Source: a bacterium (GTDB lineage Bacteria > Pseudomonadota > Alphaproteobacteria > SP197). Taken from it: DNA of 64,000 bases. The notes under the pieces were generated by a model. The model was not told the origin of the DNA. It ran no database searches and saw nothing but the letters and a program-made list of their open reading frames with translations. A program made the translations under genes and the position numbers. The DNA lies in the NCBI GenBank assembly GCA_028821455.1, contig JAPPGE010000049.1:24595-88594 (forward strand), written 5' to 3'. Shown piece after piece: positions 28,238 to 37,610 of this stretch (the stretch's first letter is position 1; each line of letters opens with the position of its first letter).

Positions 28238-28330
28238 GGAAGGCCGGACTGACCCGGTTGAACACGCTACGGCTGCTTCCTCTCGGACCTGACCGGGTTC
28301 ACGAGCCAATTCCGTCCATTCCGGCCCCCG
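28238..28330 (-). ncRNA. ffs: 4.5S signal recognition particle RNA (small bacterial SRP RNA)
   Basis: The minus strand carries the SRP RNA core GGTCAGGTCC, a GAGA tetraloop, and GGAAGCAGCC (about 28273-28296). It is flanked by arms in which GGCCGGA near the 5' end pairs with TCCGGCC near the 3' end. The usual tetraloop is GGAA, so GAGA is a small variation that still fits the GNRA pattern. The position just upstream of dnaX is the classic alphaproteobacterial location. Ends are approximate (about 92 nt). Confidence 0.9.
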
Positions 28331-28407
28331 TCGGCAACACTAGCCGCCGTGGCCGACGGCACGCAAGCCTGATTGCACGACGACGGGCCTCGTGCGAACG
28401 TCCTTCC

Positions 28408-29307
28408 ATGGTCGACGTCTCCCACTACAGAGGCGATCTGATCGATCGCGCCAGCGAGCTGCGCCGGGATGATGAGTGGATTGCCGCCAGGCTGCGCGAT
28501 CCCGCAACCCGGCTCGTTCCCGTTCACCGGGGACGCAGCCTGCTGCGCGGCAGGAATGCGGCCTTTCTGGCGCCCGGCGATGTCGATGGATTCCCCGACG
28601 ATCCCCTGATGGAGCCGATCTTTCTTGGAATCGACGAGACCGGTCCGCTGTTTGCCGTCGACATGTCGCATCTCGATGAAGGGGTTCTTGCCAACCCGGG
28701 AGAGGACTGCGTCCTCGAGGAACTCTATGGCATCGCGACCCAGCTGTTTCGCCGCGATGCCTCGCTCCTTTCCCATGCGGCCTGGCTCGTGCGATGGCGG
28801 CGCCACCACCGCTACTGCGGCGTGTGCGGCCATGTCACCGAATCACGGGAGGCCGGGCACGTGCGGGTCTGCACCAACGACACCTGCAGGACCCTCGCCT
28901 TTCCGAGGACCGACCCGGCCGTCATCATGGTGACCGAGTTCGCCGACCGGTGCCTGCTGGCCCGCCAGAAGAACTGGCCGGGCGGCCTGCATTCCTGCCT
29001 GGCGGGATTCGTCGAACCCGGTGAATCGGCGGAAGAGGCCGTGGTGCGCGAGGTGCGCGAGGAATCGGGACTCGAGGTACGCGACGTGCGCTACCACGCC
29101 ACCCAGCCATGGCCCTATCCGTCCTCGCTCATGCTGGGCTACTTTGCCGTCGCCACGCACGACGACGTCGTCATCGATACCGACGAGCTGGCCGCGGCGC
29201 GCTGGTTTACCCGGGAGGAACTCGTGTCGCTCCCCGCCGGTGTCGAACTGCCACGCCGCGATTCCATCGCCCGCGCCCTGATCGACGCCTGGATCGCCTC
29301 AGGCTAG
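28408..29307 (+). CDS. nudC: NAD(+)/NADH diphosphatase (RNA deNADding Nudix enzyme)
   Basis: The 299-aa protein has an N-terminal NUDIX-like domain, the Cys4 zinc ribbon YCGVCGHV...CTNDTC (about residues 137-158), and a Nudix box GFVEPGESAEEAVVREVREE with SQPWPFPxS-like TQPWPYPSS after it, the signature that separates NudC from other Nudix enzymes. It cleaves NADH and removes NAD caps from RNA. It is transcribed divergently from dnaX and ffs. Confidence 0.93.
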   Translation: MVDVSHYRGDLIDRASELRRDDEWIAARLRDPATRLVPVHRGRSLLRGRNAAFLAPGDVDGFPDDPLMEPIFLGIDETGPLFAVDMSHLDEGVLANPGEDCVLEELYGIATQLFRRDASLLSHAAWLVRWRRHHRYCGVCGHVTESREAGHVRVCTNDTCRTLAFPRTDPAVIMVTEFADRCLLARQKNWPGGLHSCLAGFVEPGESAEEAVVREVREESGLEVRDVRYHATQPWPYPSSLMLGYFAVATHDDVVIDTDELAAARWFTREELVSLPAGVELPRRDSIARALIDAWIASG

Positions 29308-29344
29308 AGTGACGGCCGCCTTGCCTGTGCATGAGGAGCCGCCC

Positions 29345-30115
29345 ATGAGCCGTCTCGAGATCCACCAGATCCCGGTTCTCTCCGACAACTACGTCTATCT
29401 CGCGCATTGCCCCGAGACCGCGGCCACGGCGGTCGTCGATCCGGCCGTCACCAAACCCGTACTCGACGCGGCCGCGGACAAGGGATGGCCCATCACGCAC
29501 ATCATCAACACCCACCATCACGGCGATCACACGGGCGGCAATCTCGACATCAAGAGGACCACGGGGTGCACCATTGTCGGGCCGGGACCGGACCGGGACC
29601 GCATCCCGGGGATCGACATCATGGTCGACGAGGGCGACACCTTCATGCTCGGGGCGGCCGAGGCCCGTGTCTTCTTCGTCCCCGGGCACACGCGCGGGCA
29701 CATCGCCTACTGGTTCGCCGACTCGGCGGCGCTCTTCTGTGGCGACACGATGTTCGCCATGGGGTGCGGCCGGCTGTTCGAGGGAACCCCGGTCCAGATG
29801 TGGGCTTCACTGCAGAAGCTCATGGATCTGCCCGGCGACACGCGTGTCTATTGCGCCCACGAGTACACCCAGGCCAACGGCCGGTTTGCGCTCACGGTCG
29901 ATCCGCAGAACACCGATCTCGTGCGCCGCATGGCGGTTGTCGACGACATGCGCTCCAGGGATCTGCCGACAGTTCCCTCGACCATCGCCGAGGAACGGGC
30001 GACCAACCCCTTCCTCAGGCCGCGCAGTCCGCTTGTCATGAAGGCCCTCGGCATGGAGGGCGCCGATCCGGTGACGGTGTTCGCCGAACTGCGCGCCCGC
30101 AAGGACAGGTTCTGA
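29345..30115 (+). CDS. gloB: Hydroxyacylglutathione hydrolase (glyoxalase II)
   Basis: ATG at 29345 follows GAGGAG and gives a 256-aa metallo-beta-lactamase-fold protein. The metal site THHHGDHTGGN (about residue 57) is followed by FVPGHTRGHIAY, FCGDTMFAMGCGRLFEG and CAHEYT. The C-terminal domain has the ERATNPFLR motif that binds glutathione. It hydrolyses S-lactoylglutathione to lactate and glutathione. It ends 20 bp from the convergent HEAT-repeat gene. Confidence 0.94.
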   Translation: MSRLEIHQIPVLSDNYVYLAHCPETAATAVVDPAVTKPVLDAAADKGWPITHIINTHHHGDHTGGNLDIKRTTGCTIVGPGPDRDRIPGIDIMVDEGDTFMLGAAEARVFFVPGHTRGHIAYWFADSAALFCGDTMFAMGCGRLFEGTPVQMWASLQKLMDLPGDTRVYCAHEYTQANGRFALTVDPQNTDLVRRMAVVDDMRSRDLPTVPSTIAEERATNPFLRPRSPLVMKALGMEGADPVTVFAELRARKDRF

Positions 30116-30135
30116 ACCCACGTGCCGGCGGCGGA

Positions 30136-31017
30136 TCAGCCGCTGGCGTCACCACCATGGCTGCTCCACCACGCCGTCCACCGGTCGTAGTCCGGTCCGA
30201 TATCGGCGCCGGTGATGGTGCGCAGTGACCACGAGGAGAACCAGCGAACGTCCTGCGAGGAGTCCTGGAGGGCCTCGATCAGCGCAGTGACCGCCGCCGG
30301 GTCACCGATGCGGCCAAGCGACCATGCCGCCTCCCAGCGAACGCGGTCATGTTCGTCCTCGAGGGCCTCGACGAGCGCCGGCACGGCCGCCGGGTCGGTG
30401 GTGTCGCCGAGGGCCGAGGCCACCGAAAAGCGCACTTCATGGCCCGGTTCGTCGAGAGCGGGGAGAACGCTCGCCACTCCCCAGACATCGATCATGACGT
30501 TGACCAGCGCCTCGAGAAAGCCGTCCGGCTTCACCAGCGCTTCACGAAACGGAGCATTCTCCGGCTTCTCGTAGCCGTGATCGATCAGGACCTCGAAGGG
30601 ACGTTCGACCGTGGACGTGAAGAGCCGCATGCTTTCGCTCGCCCCGGGACCTGTGATCGTCACATCGCCCGCAAGGTCGGCGCCGGTGTAGAGATAGGTT
30701 CTCTCACGGCCAATGTAGAGCCTGCCGAGTGCCCGCCCCTCCAGGGAGACCCGGAGTTCCCAGCTCTCGCCGTCGGCGTCACCGTCGAGGGGCTCGATGT
30801 CCGCCGCCAGGAGCATGTCCTCGGCATAGTCGATGAGCGGCAGCTCATAGTCCTCCAGAATGTGGGGCTCGGGCAGTGACGCCTTGCGGTACTCGAACAC
30901 CTGTTCGATGGTGATCACGACCACATCGGGGAGCGGCGCCCGGGAGGCGTCGGAGCGGGAAGGCGCCAGCACGAGGCCGGCGACGGCAACCAGGATGAAG
31001 AGCGCACGCCTGGACAT
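30136..31017 (-). CDS. Exported HEAT-repeat protein
   Basis: The 293-aa protein has a signal peptide (MSRRALFILVAVAGLVLAP) and an unassigned beta-rich middle (about residues 30-150). The C-terminus has two or three HEAT/PBS-lyase repeats, for example VPALVEALEDEHDRVRWEAAWSLG and a following near-copy with IEALQDSSQDVRW. A Trp-rich end follows (DRWTAWWSSHGG). HEAT repeats usually mediate protein contacts; the partner is unknown. It is likely periplasmic. Confidence 0.8.
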   Translation of the reverse strand: MSRRALFILVAVAGLVLAPSRSDASRAPLPDVVVITIEQVFEYRKASLPEPHILEDYELPLIDYAEDMLLAADIEPLDGDADGESWELRVSLEGRALGRLYIGRERTYLYTGADLAGDVTITGPGASESMRLFTSTVERPFEVLIDHGYEKPENAPFREALVKPDGFLEALVNVMIDVWGVASVLPALDEPGHEVRFSVASALGDTTDPAAVPALVEALEDEHDRVRWEAAWSLGRIGDPAAVTALIEALQDSSQDVRWFSSWSLRTITGADIGPDYDRWTAWWSSHGGDASG

Positions 31018-31055
31018 GACACGGCCATTCTAGACCGCATCACCGGGTGGAGTCC

Positions 31056-31751
31056 CTACCTAGTCTCTGCTTCCAGCCAATCCTTCAAGGCGGCCGCGCC
31101 GCGTTCCCGCGTGGTGTCATCGAGAGTGCTCTCAAGGCTGGCCAGGTTCGTCGACGCGATGTCGTCACCCGCCCGGGCAGCGAGGCTGAGCCACAGATAG
31201 GCGCCGACGGGGTCGAATGGTTCCACGGTCAGGAGCAGGAATCCGAGAAGCGACATCGCATCCCGTTCCCCGGCCCCGGCCGCCGCTTCAAGAAGTGTCC
31301 GGGCACCGTCCGGATCCGCCGGACCCCCTTTCGCCTCGAGAAGCAGGCGGGCAAGGCGCACCCTCGCCCGGTCGTGTTCCTGTGCGGCAGCCTCGCCGTA
31401 CCAGTGCCGTGCCTCTGCCAGATCAACGGGGAAGGGATTCGGGTCTCCCCATACATGGCCGAATGTCGATCCGGTCTCGTAGCCATAGCCCAGGAGGAAC
31501 TGCGCCTCGGCGTTGCCCGCCTCGGCTTCGACGCGATACCACGTCATCGCCTCGACAAAGGTCTCGGGAACTTCCGCAGCAACGGGCAGCCCCGACCACC
31601 CGGTCACCAAGGCTGCAAGCACGACAAGTCGCGTGTGTCGGAGGGTTCCATTCACCAGGCCCAAAACAGTCACTCCCGCCCTGATCAGCTCATCCAGGCA
31701 GCACGGCGATGCCAACAGTCCTGAAGCCTCATGAACCGGCCGAGCGTTCAT
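31056..31751 (-). CDS. Sel1-like (TPR) repeat protein, exported
   Basis: ATG at 31749-31751 has GGAG 7 bases upstream. A GTG at 31655 would give a cleaner signal peptide (LVVLAALVTGWSGLPVAA), so the true start is uncertain. The mature part has Sel1 repeats: AEAGNAEAQFLLGYGYE, AEARHWYGEAAAQEHDRARVRLARLL and LLGFLLLTVEPFDPVGAYLWLSLAARAG. Such solenoids act as adaptors in the envelope. No specific partner is evident. Confidence 0.75.
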   Translation of the reverse strand: MNARPVHEASGLLASPCCLDELIRAGVTVLGLVNGTLRHTRLVVLAALVTGWSGLPVAAEVPETFVEAMTWYRVEAEAGNAEAQFLLGYGYETGSTFGHVWGDPNPFPVDLAEARHWYGEAAAQEHDRARVRLARLLLEAKGGPADPDGARTLLEAAAGAGERDAMSLLGFLLLTVEPFDPVGAYLWLSLAARAGDDIASTNLASLESTLDDTTRERGAAALKDWLEAETR

Positions 31752-31822
31752 ATTACTCTCCAACCACGGGGATTGACCACTGTTTTGACGCCTGCAGATG
31801 GGGACACTCTCGCGGCGGGGCG

Positions 31823-32776
31823 TCAGCCGGAATCGTCACGGCCAGCGAGGGTCTGCAGCAGGTGAAGGGCGGCATCGTCGATTCCCCTGGTACCGTCTGC
31901 CACGGCATCGGCAAGGTCGGTCAACCCGGGGTGGCGAAGAGCCCGTTCACGGGCCAGCACCAGGGCCGTCTCGATGATGTCCTGGCGCAGGCCATGCCGG
32001 GTGCGCCGTGGCGATTGCCCGCCACGATGACCCTTGTCAACGAGGAGACCGGCAAGCTCGCCAACCCCGTCGCCGCGCGTGGCGACCGTCATGAGGACCG
32101 GAGGCACGTGTTCGCCTCTCCAGGACACTGCCGCCTCCAGTGCGGCCTTCGCGGCAAGTGCGCCTGGCTGATCGGCCTTGTTGACGACAATCAGATCCAC
32201 GGTCTCCAGAATCCCGGCCTTTGCCGCCTGGATGTCGTCGCCGGACCCGGACGGCCACACCAGGATGCTCCAGTCCGCCAGGCGGGTGATGCCGGTCTCG
32301 GACTGGCCCGAGCCGACCGTCTCGACGATGATGATGTCGCAGCCGGCAGCATCCATCACGTCGATGACGCGTGACGTCGTCGCCGCGAGACCGTCCGGTC
32401 GGCCCCTGGAGGCGTGGCTGCGGATGAAGACCCCGCGGTCGGCAGAGTGGCCGGACATGCGGATGCGGTCTCCGAGAAGGGCGCCCCCGGTCACGGAACT
32501 CGACGGATCGACGGCGAGGACCGCGACCAGCCTCGAGCTGCGGCGGAACTCCCGCACCAGGGCGTCCGTCAGCGTTGACTTCCCGGCGCCGGGAGGGCCG
32601 GTCAGTCCCAGGACGAACGCATTGCCGGCTTGCGCGCGCGCGGTCTCGATGATCGCGGAAGCGTCCGGATAGTCGTTTTCCACGGCGGTAATGGCACGGG
32701 CGACGGATGCGCGCTCGCCCCGCCTCATGGCGCCAACCCAGGAAGGAGTGTCCGGCACGCAAGCAGGATCTGTCAT
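31823..32776 (-). CDS. meaB: MeaB/ArgK-type G3E GTPase (methylmalonyl-CoA mutase chaperone)
   Basis: ATG at 32774-32776 yields a 317-aa GTPase with Walker A GLTGPPGAGKSTL (about residue 57), AVLAVDPSSSVTGGALLGDRIRM, DIIIVETVGSGQSE and VNKADQPGA. MeaB proteins protect and reload adenosylcobalamin-dependent methylmalonyl-CoA mutase. No mutase gene is in the window, but the valine operon at 9.8 kb produces propionyl-CoA and so would need it. The usual Q in VETVGVGQSE is kept; the V-to-S change is minor. Confidence 0.9.
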   Translation of the reverse strand: MTDPACVPDTPSWVGAMRRGERASVARAITAVENDYPDASAIIETARAQAGNAFVLGLTGPPGAGKSTLTDALVREFRRSSRLVAVLAVDPSSSVTGGALLGDRIRMSGHSADRGVFIRSHASRGRPDGLAATTSRVIDVMDAAGCDIIIVETVGSGQSETGITRLADWSILVWPSGSGDDIQAAKAGILETVDLIVVNKADQPGALAAKAALEAAVSWRGEHVPPVLMTVATRGDGVGELAGLLVDKGHRGGQSPRRTRHGLRQDIIETALVLARERALRHPGLTDLADAVADGTRGIDDAALHLLQTLAGRDDSG

Positions 32777-32831
32777 GGCAGGGGAGAATACTCCTGCCGG
32801 CGGGACCGGCAACCGGCCGCCCGTGGAGAAT

Positions 32832-33251
32832 TCAGGGATTCCCGTCCCCGAGGGACATCAGGTAGGCGATCACGTCGGCGCGCTCGTCCTCGTCCTTCAG
32901 CTTGAAGACCATCTTGTTGCGCACCCTGGTGGCGTCCAGCGTTTCCTTGAGGAAGGCCTTGGGATCCGCGATGTAGGCGTCCACCAGTTCCGGCGTCCAC
33001 ACGAGACCCGCCTCGCCGGCCTCGATCATGCTGGTGGAGAACCTGTAGTCCACCGTTCCCGCCTGGCGCCCGAAGAGACCGAGCAGGTTCGGACCGGTCG
33101 GCTTCGTCCTTCCGGCCTCGACCGAGTGGCAGGCCTTGCATTTCCGGAACACCTTCTCGCCGCGCACGGGATCTCCCGGCGTGAAGGCCACGCTGAAGGT
33201 GGTGAACAGGATCACCGCCAGCAACCCGGAAAGGAACGCGGCACGCATCAT
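32832..33251 (-). CDS. Class I c-type cytochrome (cytochrome c2-like)
   Basis: The 139-aa protein has a signal peptide (about residues 1-22) and the heme-binding motif CKACHSVE (about residue 38). GPNLLGLFGRQAG follows, and NKMVFKLKDEDERADVIAYL provides the Met axial ligand. This is a soluble periplasmic electron carrier, probably between the bc1 complex and an oxidase. Start could be either of two adjacent ATG codons. Confidence 0.9.
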   Translation of the reverse strand: MMRAAFLSGLLAVILFTTFSVAFTPGDPVRGEKVFRKCKACHSVEAGRTKPTGPNLLGLFGRQAGTVDYRFSTSMIEAGEAGLVWTPELVDAYIADPKAFLKETLDATRVRNKMVFKLKDEDERADVIAYLMSLGDGNP

Positions 33252-33429
33252 GTCTTTCTCTCTTCAGGATACACCGATCGCCGGTACGGGTTCTCGCCTT
33301 CCACCATGATGGGAGCGATCCCCCGACACGCCTACCTTGTCCGTCAGGGATGTCGATGTCGACTCCGCGGCTCTTGTCTTTCAGGGCCGGGTGCCGGGTT
33401 GCCATGACAATTCCCTTCATTGACAAACC

Positions 33430-33446
33430 ATTGAGCGTGGTTCAAT
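33430..33446. promoter_or_regulatory. Possible operator near the XRE-cupin regulator
   Basis: ATTGA and TCAAT flank a 7-bp spacer about 40 bp upstream of the regulator's start. An autoregulatory site would sit here, but the repeat is short and the evidence weak. Confidence 0.2.
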
Positions 33447-33487
33447 TCCGCGTGTGGTGTCGTGTCCCTCAAGCCAACGGTGATCGG

Positions 33488-34180
33488 ATGGTCTCTGCCA
33501 AACGCTCTCGACAACGCAAGCAGTCCGGCGGGGAGGAGGCGCAGTCGGCTCTCAACCTCGTCGAGTTCGCGGCTGATCGCCTTGGCAGCCATGAACCGTC
33601 GTCCGACCTCAAGGTCGCGATCGGCCAGGAATTGCGATACTGGCGCAACCATCGCGGCCTGACCGGCGTGAAGCTCGCCGATCTCTCGGGCGTGTCGGCG
33701 GGCATGCTGACCAAGATCGAGAAGGGAGACGTGGCGCCCTCGATCCAGACGCTCGTGCGCATTGCCGACGCGCTCGAGGTCCCCACCTCGATGTTCTTCC
33801 ATCGCCTGAACAGGCGCCCGTCGGTTAACTTCGTTCCCGCGGGCAAGGGACTGGTGACCGACCGCAGCGGGAACCGCGGCAACCAGGTCTACGAGCTGCT
33901 CGCCCACAACCTGCACCACACCATGGGTATCGAGCCCTTCCTGGTCACGATGGACGCCAGTGCCGAACCCTACCCGGTGCTGCAGGAGGAAGGTTTCAAG
34001 TTCCTCCACATGCAGCAGGGCGAGGTGATCTATCGCCACGGGCACCGGACCTTCCACCTGCGGCCCGGCGATTCGCTGACCTTCGATGCGATGGCGCCAC
34101 ACGGGGCGGAGAAACTGCTGACGGAGAGCGCCACCTGGCTCTCCGTCGGTTTCTATCCTCACATTCACAATGCACGATAG
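33488..34180 (+). CDS. XRE-family transcriptional regulator with C-terminal cupin domain
   Basis: From ATG 33488 the protein is 230 aa; longer in-frame starts exist upstream. After a basic Gln-rich leader comes a helix-turn-helix (IGQELRYWRNHRGLT, LADLSGVSAGMLTKIEKGD, about residues 40-75), a linker, and a cupin sensor domain with HMQQGEVIYRHGHR and LRPGDSLTFDAMAPHG. This architecture regulates catabolic genes in response to small ligands. It lies 205 bp upstream of the catabolic cluster that starts with the amine dehydrogenase-like gene, its likely target. Confidence 0.88.
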   Translation: MVSAKRSRQRKQSGGEEAQSALNLVEFAADRLGSHEPSSDLKVAIGQELRYWRNHRGLTGVKLADLSGVSAGMLTKIEKGDVAPSIQTLVRIADALEVPTSMFFHRLNRRPSVNFVPAGKGLVTDRSGNRGNQVYELLAHNLHHTMGIEPFLVTMDASAEPYPVLQEEGFKFLHMQQGEVIYRHGHRTFHLRPGDSLTFDAMAPHGAEKLLTESATWLSVGFYPHIHNAR

Positions 34181-34310
34181 GACGGTCCCGGAGGACCAGA
34201 CGCCTGCGCGCAAGGCTGAGGAACCAGGTGACCTCGCTCAGCCGTGACGCCTAGCGAGAGAAGAAGGTTGCATCGTGCCCGCGGTCCGCACACACGACCA
34301 CACAAAGACC

Positions 34311-34340
34311 TTGACTGTCATGCAATGCAATTGATCAGAT
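34311..34340 (+). promoter_or_regulatory. Candidate promoter of the amine/acyl-CoA catabolic cluster
   Basis: TTGACT (34311-34316) and TCAGAT (34335-34340) are 18 bp apart and 46 bp before the amine dehydrogenase-like start, in an AT-richer patch. The -10 match is poor. A repeated GCAATGCAAT lies between the boxes. Confidence 0.3.
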
Positions 34341-34385
34341 AGAAATGTTGGTCTCTCCCCTTCCCGGAAGGTCACGGCACCGCGC

Positions 34386-36464
34386 ATGACCCGCGATCCA
34401 CGCCACGACATTCTCTTCGAGCCGGTGCGCATCGGACCGGTCACGGCTCCGAATCGCTTCTATCAGACCCCCCAGTGCAGCGGCATGGGGCGGAACTATC
34501 CCTCTTCGTGGGCCGTGATGCGCGGCATCAAGGCCGAGGGTGGCTGGGGGGTGGTCTTCGCCGAGCAGTGCGACTTTCATCACAGCACCGACAACCCGCG
34601 CAACGTGCGCCTGTGGGATGCGCAGGACCTCGGCATCGTCACCCGCATGGTCGAGGAGGTGCACGCCCAGGGCAGTCTCGCGGGCCTCATGCTGGCGCAC
34701 AACGGTTTCGTCACGCCCAACCTGATCAGCCGTGAAACGCCCCTGGCGCCCTCGATGATGCCGTTGTTCGGCACCGCTCCCGGTCATGCCCGTCCACTCG
34801 ACAAGGCCGACATCCGCACCCTGCGCCAGGCGCACCGAAGCGCCGCGCTGCTCGCCTGCGAGGCAGGCTTCGACATCGTCAACGTCTATGCCGGCCATGA
34901 CCTGGCGCTGCCCATGCACTTCATCGCAAAGCGCTACAATCAACGCCGTGACGAATACGGCGGAAGTCTCGCGAACCGGGCGCGCCTGCTCAGGGAACTG
35001 ATCGAGGACACGAAGGAGGCGATCGGCCACCGCTGCGCCGTCGGCGTGCGCTTCGCCGTCGACGAGTTGATGGGCGAGGCCGGAATCACCTGCGAGGGCG
35101 AGGGCCGCGAGGTCGTCGAGATGCTGGCGGAGCTGCCCGATATCTGGGATGTCAACGTGTCGCCGTGGGCCAACGACTCGATCACGTCGCGCTTCGGCGA
35201 GGAGGGTTCCCAGGAACGGTATGTCGCCTTCGTCAAGCAGGTGACGACAAAGCCGGTCGTCGGTGTCGGACGGTTCACCAGTCCGGACACCATGGTTTCG
35301 CAGATCAGGCGCGGCATCCTCGACATGATCGGCGCGGCACGTCCGACGATCGCCGACCCCTTCCTGCCGCGGAAGATCGAGGAAGGGCGGCCGGAGGACA
35401 TCCGCGAGTGCATCGGCTGCAATGTCTGCACCACCAACAACTTCATGATGGTGCCGATCCGCTGCACCCAGAATCCGACGATGGGCGAGGAGTGGCGCCG
35501 CGGCTGGCACCCGGAGCGCATTCCCCCGAAGTCGACGGCCGACAGCGTTCTGATCATCGGCGCCGGTCCGGCAGGCCTGGAAGCGGCTCGTGCCCTGGGC
35601 CAGCGGGGTTACGACGTCATGCTGGCCGAGGCGAGGCGCGAGCCGGGCGGCCGGGTGAGCCGCGAATCGCGCCTGCCAGGACTTGCCGCCTGGGCGCGCG
35701 TGCGCGACTGGCGCCTGGGTCAGATCGCCAGGATGGCCAATGTCGAGATGTTCCTCGAGAGTCCCATGGCGGCCGCCGACGTGCTGGAGACCGGCGCAAC
35801 GCTCGTCGGCGTCGCGACCGGCGCGTCCTGGCGGCGCGACGGAGTCGGCCGCCACCACCGCAGTCCGGTGGCAGGCAGTGAACGTCCACACGTCATGACG
35901 CCGGACGATCTCATGGACGGGAGAGAGACCACAGGCCACGTGGTGATCTGGGACGACGATCACAATTACATGGCAAGCGTGCTCGCCGAACTGCTCGTCA
36001 ATTCGGGCTGCACCGTGACCATCGTCACACCCCAGGCCTCGGTCTCGGCCTACACGCAGTACACCCTGGAGTTCGATCACATTCACCGCCGCCTGGCCAG
36101 GCTCGGCGTCGCCATCGTCGGCCACCATGCCGTGACGCGAATCGCCGACGGTGGCGTGGATCTTGCGAACGTGCACGGCGGATCCGATTCCACACTCGAC
36201 TGCGACGGCGTGGTGATGGTGACGGGCCAGGAGCCGAACGACGCCCTTTGCCGGGAACTCGCGGCCCTGGCGGACGGGCCGCGTTCGGTCGCCATTGGCG
36301 ACAGTCTCGCACCGTCTTTCATTGCGGCTGCGGTCTATGCGGGTCATCGCTTCGCCCGCGACCTCAGATTCGATTTGAGCGCCACCACGCCCTTCCTGCG
36401 CGAGGACGTCGCGATGGCGCCGCGACCACAGCCAGAGCGCGTCGCCATCCAGGGCAGCGGCTGA
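34386..36464 (+). CDS. Trimethylamine/histamine dehydrogenase-like FMN, 4Fe-4S oxidoreductase
   Basis: The 692-aa protein has the three-part layout of trimethylamine dehydrogenase. An old-yellow-enzyme barrel includes YQTPQCSGMG, whose Cys31 matches the residue that covalently binds FMN. Cys342, Cys345, Cys348 and Cys360 form the 4Fe-4S site (CIGCNVC...CTQNP). A nucleotide-binding half starts VLIIGAGPAGLEAARALG. Such enzymes oxidatively demethylate or deaminate amines and pass electrons to ETF. 2,4-dienoyl-CoA reductase is a relative but lacks the barrel Cys. The substrate is unknown; the downstream CoA-ester genes suggest an amine-bearing acid. Confidence 0.82.
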   Translation: MTRDPRHDILFEPVRIGPVTAPNRFYQTPQCSGMGRNYPSSWAVMRGIKAEGGWGVVFAEQCDFHHSTDNPRNVRLWDAQDLGIVTRMVEEVHAQGSLAGLMLAHNGFVTPNLISRETPLAPSMMPLFGTAPGHARPLDKADIRTLRQAHRSAALLACEAGFDIVNVYAGHDLALPMHFIAKRYNQRRDEYGGSLANRARLLRELIEDTKEAIGHRCAVGVRFAVDELMGEAGITCEGEGREVVEMLAELPDIWDVNVSPWANDSITSRFGEEGSQERYVAFVKQVTTKPVVGVGRFTSPDTMVSQIRRGILDMIGAARPTIADPFLPRKIEEGRPEDIRECIGCNVCTTNNFMMVPIRCTQNPTMGEEWRRGWHPERIPPKSTADSVLIIGAGPAGLEAARALGQRGYDVMLAEARREPGGRVSRESRLPGLAAWARVRDWRLGQIARMANVEMFLESPMAAADVLETGATLVGVATGASWRRDGVGRHHRSPVAGSERPHVMTPDDLMDGRETTGHVVIWDDDHNYMASVLAELLVNSGCTVTIVTPQASVSAYTQYTLEFDHIHRRLARLGVAIVGHHAVTRIADGGVDLANVHGGSDSTLDCDGVVMVTGQEPNDALCRELAALADGPRSVAIGDSLAPSFIAAAVYAGHRFARDLRFDLSATTPFLREDVAMAPRPQPERVAIQGSG

Positions 36465-36467
36465 CAC

Positions 36468-37610
36468 ATGACCGGGTCCGCCAGACCCGAACTCCCGCTC
36501 GCCGGCCACAAGGTCGTCGAGATCGGCTCGTCGGTCGCCGCGCCCTACGCGACGTGGATCCTTGGCATGCTGGGCGCCGACGTGATCAAGGTGGAGAACG
36601 CCGAAGGAGGCGACGACGCCCGGCGCTGGGGCCGCATTTTGCCCGATGGACGGTCGTCCTTCTTTCTTGCGCTCAATGGCAACAAGCGCTCGGTACGGGT
36701 CAACCTCAAGGACGAGGCCGATCGCGCCTGGCTCGCCCGGTCGTGCGCCGGGGCCGACGTCGTCATACAGAACATGCGGCCCAACAAGATCGCGCGCTAT
36801 GGCCTTGACGGGCCCTCACTGGTCGCGGCCAACACGCGCCTGGTCTACTGCAACCTCGGTGCCTTTGGCGCCACGGGACCCATGAAGGACCGGCCCGGCT
36901 ACGATCCCCTGATGCAGGCCGCCGGTGGCATCATGAGCGTCACCGGCGAGCCTGACCGGCCGCCCGTGCGCGTCGGCGTGTCGATCGTCGACATGGGAAC
37001 GGGCATGTGGTGCGGCATCGGCATCCTTGCTGCGCTCTACGCGCGCGAGCACACCGGGCGAGGCTGCATCGTCGATGCCTCGCTCTACGAGACCGCGCTC
37101 GGCTGGGTCGCGAACCAGGCCGCCATGGTGCAGGTCGACGGTGTCAACCCGGAAAAGGTCGGTTCGGGGGCGCGTGGCCTGGCGCCCTACCAGGCCTATC
37201 GCTGCCGTGACGGCTGGCTGGTCGTGAGCGCGCCCAACGACCGTCTCTTCGAACGGCTGGCCGGGGCGCTCGGTCATCCCGAGTGGCCGGGGGACGAACG
37301 CTTCTCAGGCAACCAGAAGCGCTACGCCAACCTCGGCGACCTCAACGCGCTCATCGAGCCGATCCTCGCAGCCCGGACCCGCGATCACTGGATCGGCGTG
37401 CTCGATGACGCCGGCGTGCCCTGCGCGCCGGTGCGGGAGATCACCGAGATGCTGGCCGATCCACAGACCGAGGCTCTCGGCATTGTCCAGCGTCTGGGCG
37501 CGGAAATTCCGCTGATCGGCCTGCCGCTCAGTTTCGACGGTGTCCGGCCGCCGCTGCGCAGCCTGCCGCCGGATCTCGGCGAGCACGACGCACTGAAGGA
37601 GGCGGAATGA
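36468..37610 (+). CDS. CaiB/BaiF-type (class III) CoA transferase
   Basis: The 380-aa protein has the family III N-terminus (LAGHKVVEIGSSVAAPYATWILGMLGADVIKVE) and PGYDPLMQAAGGIMSVTG, and the likely catalytic aspartate in GVSIVDMGTGM (about residue 170). It would move CoA onto the pathway acid, committing it to CoA-ester breakdown. It starts 3 bp after the dehydrogenase and overlaps the crotonase gene by 4 bp. Confidence 0.88.
   Translation: MTGSARPELPLAGHKVVEIGSSVAAPYATWILGMLGADVIKVENAEGGDDARRWGRILPDGRSSFFLALNGNKRSVRVNLKDEADRAWLARSCAGADVVIQNMRPNKIARYGLDGPSLVAANTRLVYCNLGAFGATGPMKDRPGYDPLMQAAGGIMSVTGEPDRPPVRVGVSIVDMGTGMWCGIGILAALYAREHTGRGCIVDASLYETALGWVANQAAMVQVDGVNPEKVGSGARGLAPYQAYRCRDGWLVVSAPNDRLFERLAGALGHPEWPGDERFSGNQKRYANLGDLNALIEPILAARTRDHWIGVLDDAGVPCAPVREITEMLADPQTEALGIVQRLGAEIPLIGLPLSFDGVRPPLRSLPPDLGEHDALKEAE

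Noticed and set aside
34335..36509. 724-codon minus-strand open frame
   Set aside because: It is antisense to the TMADH-like gene, whose motifs are unmistakable. Long antisense frames are expected in high-GC coding DNA, and the translation is low-complexity with no domain.
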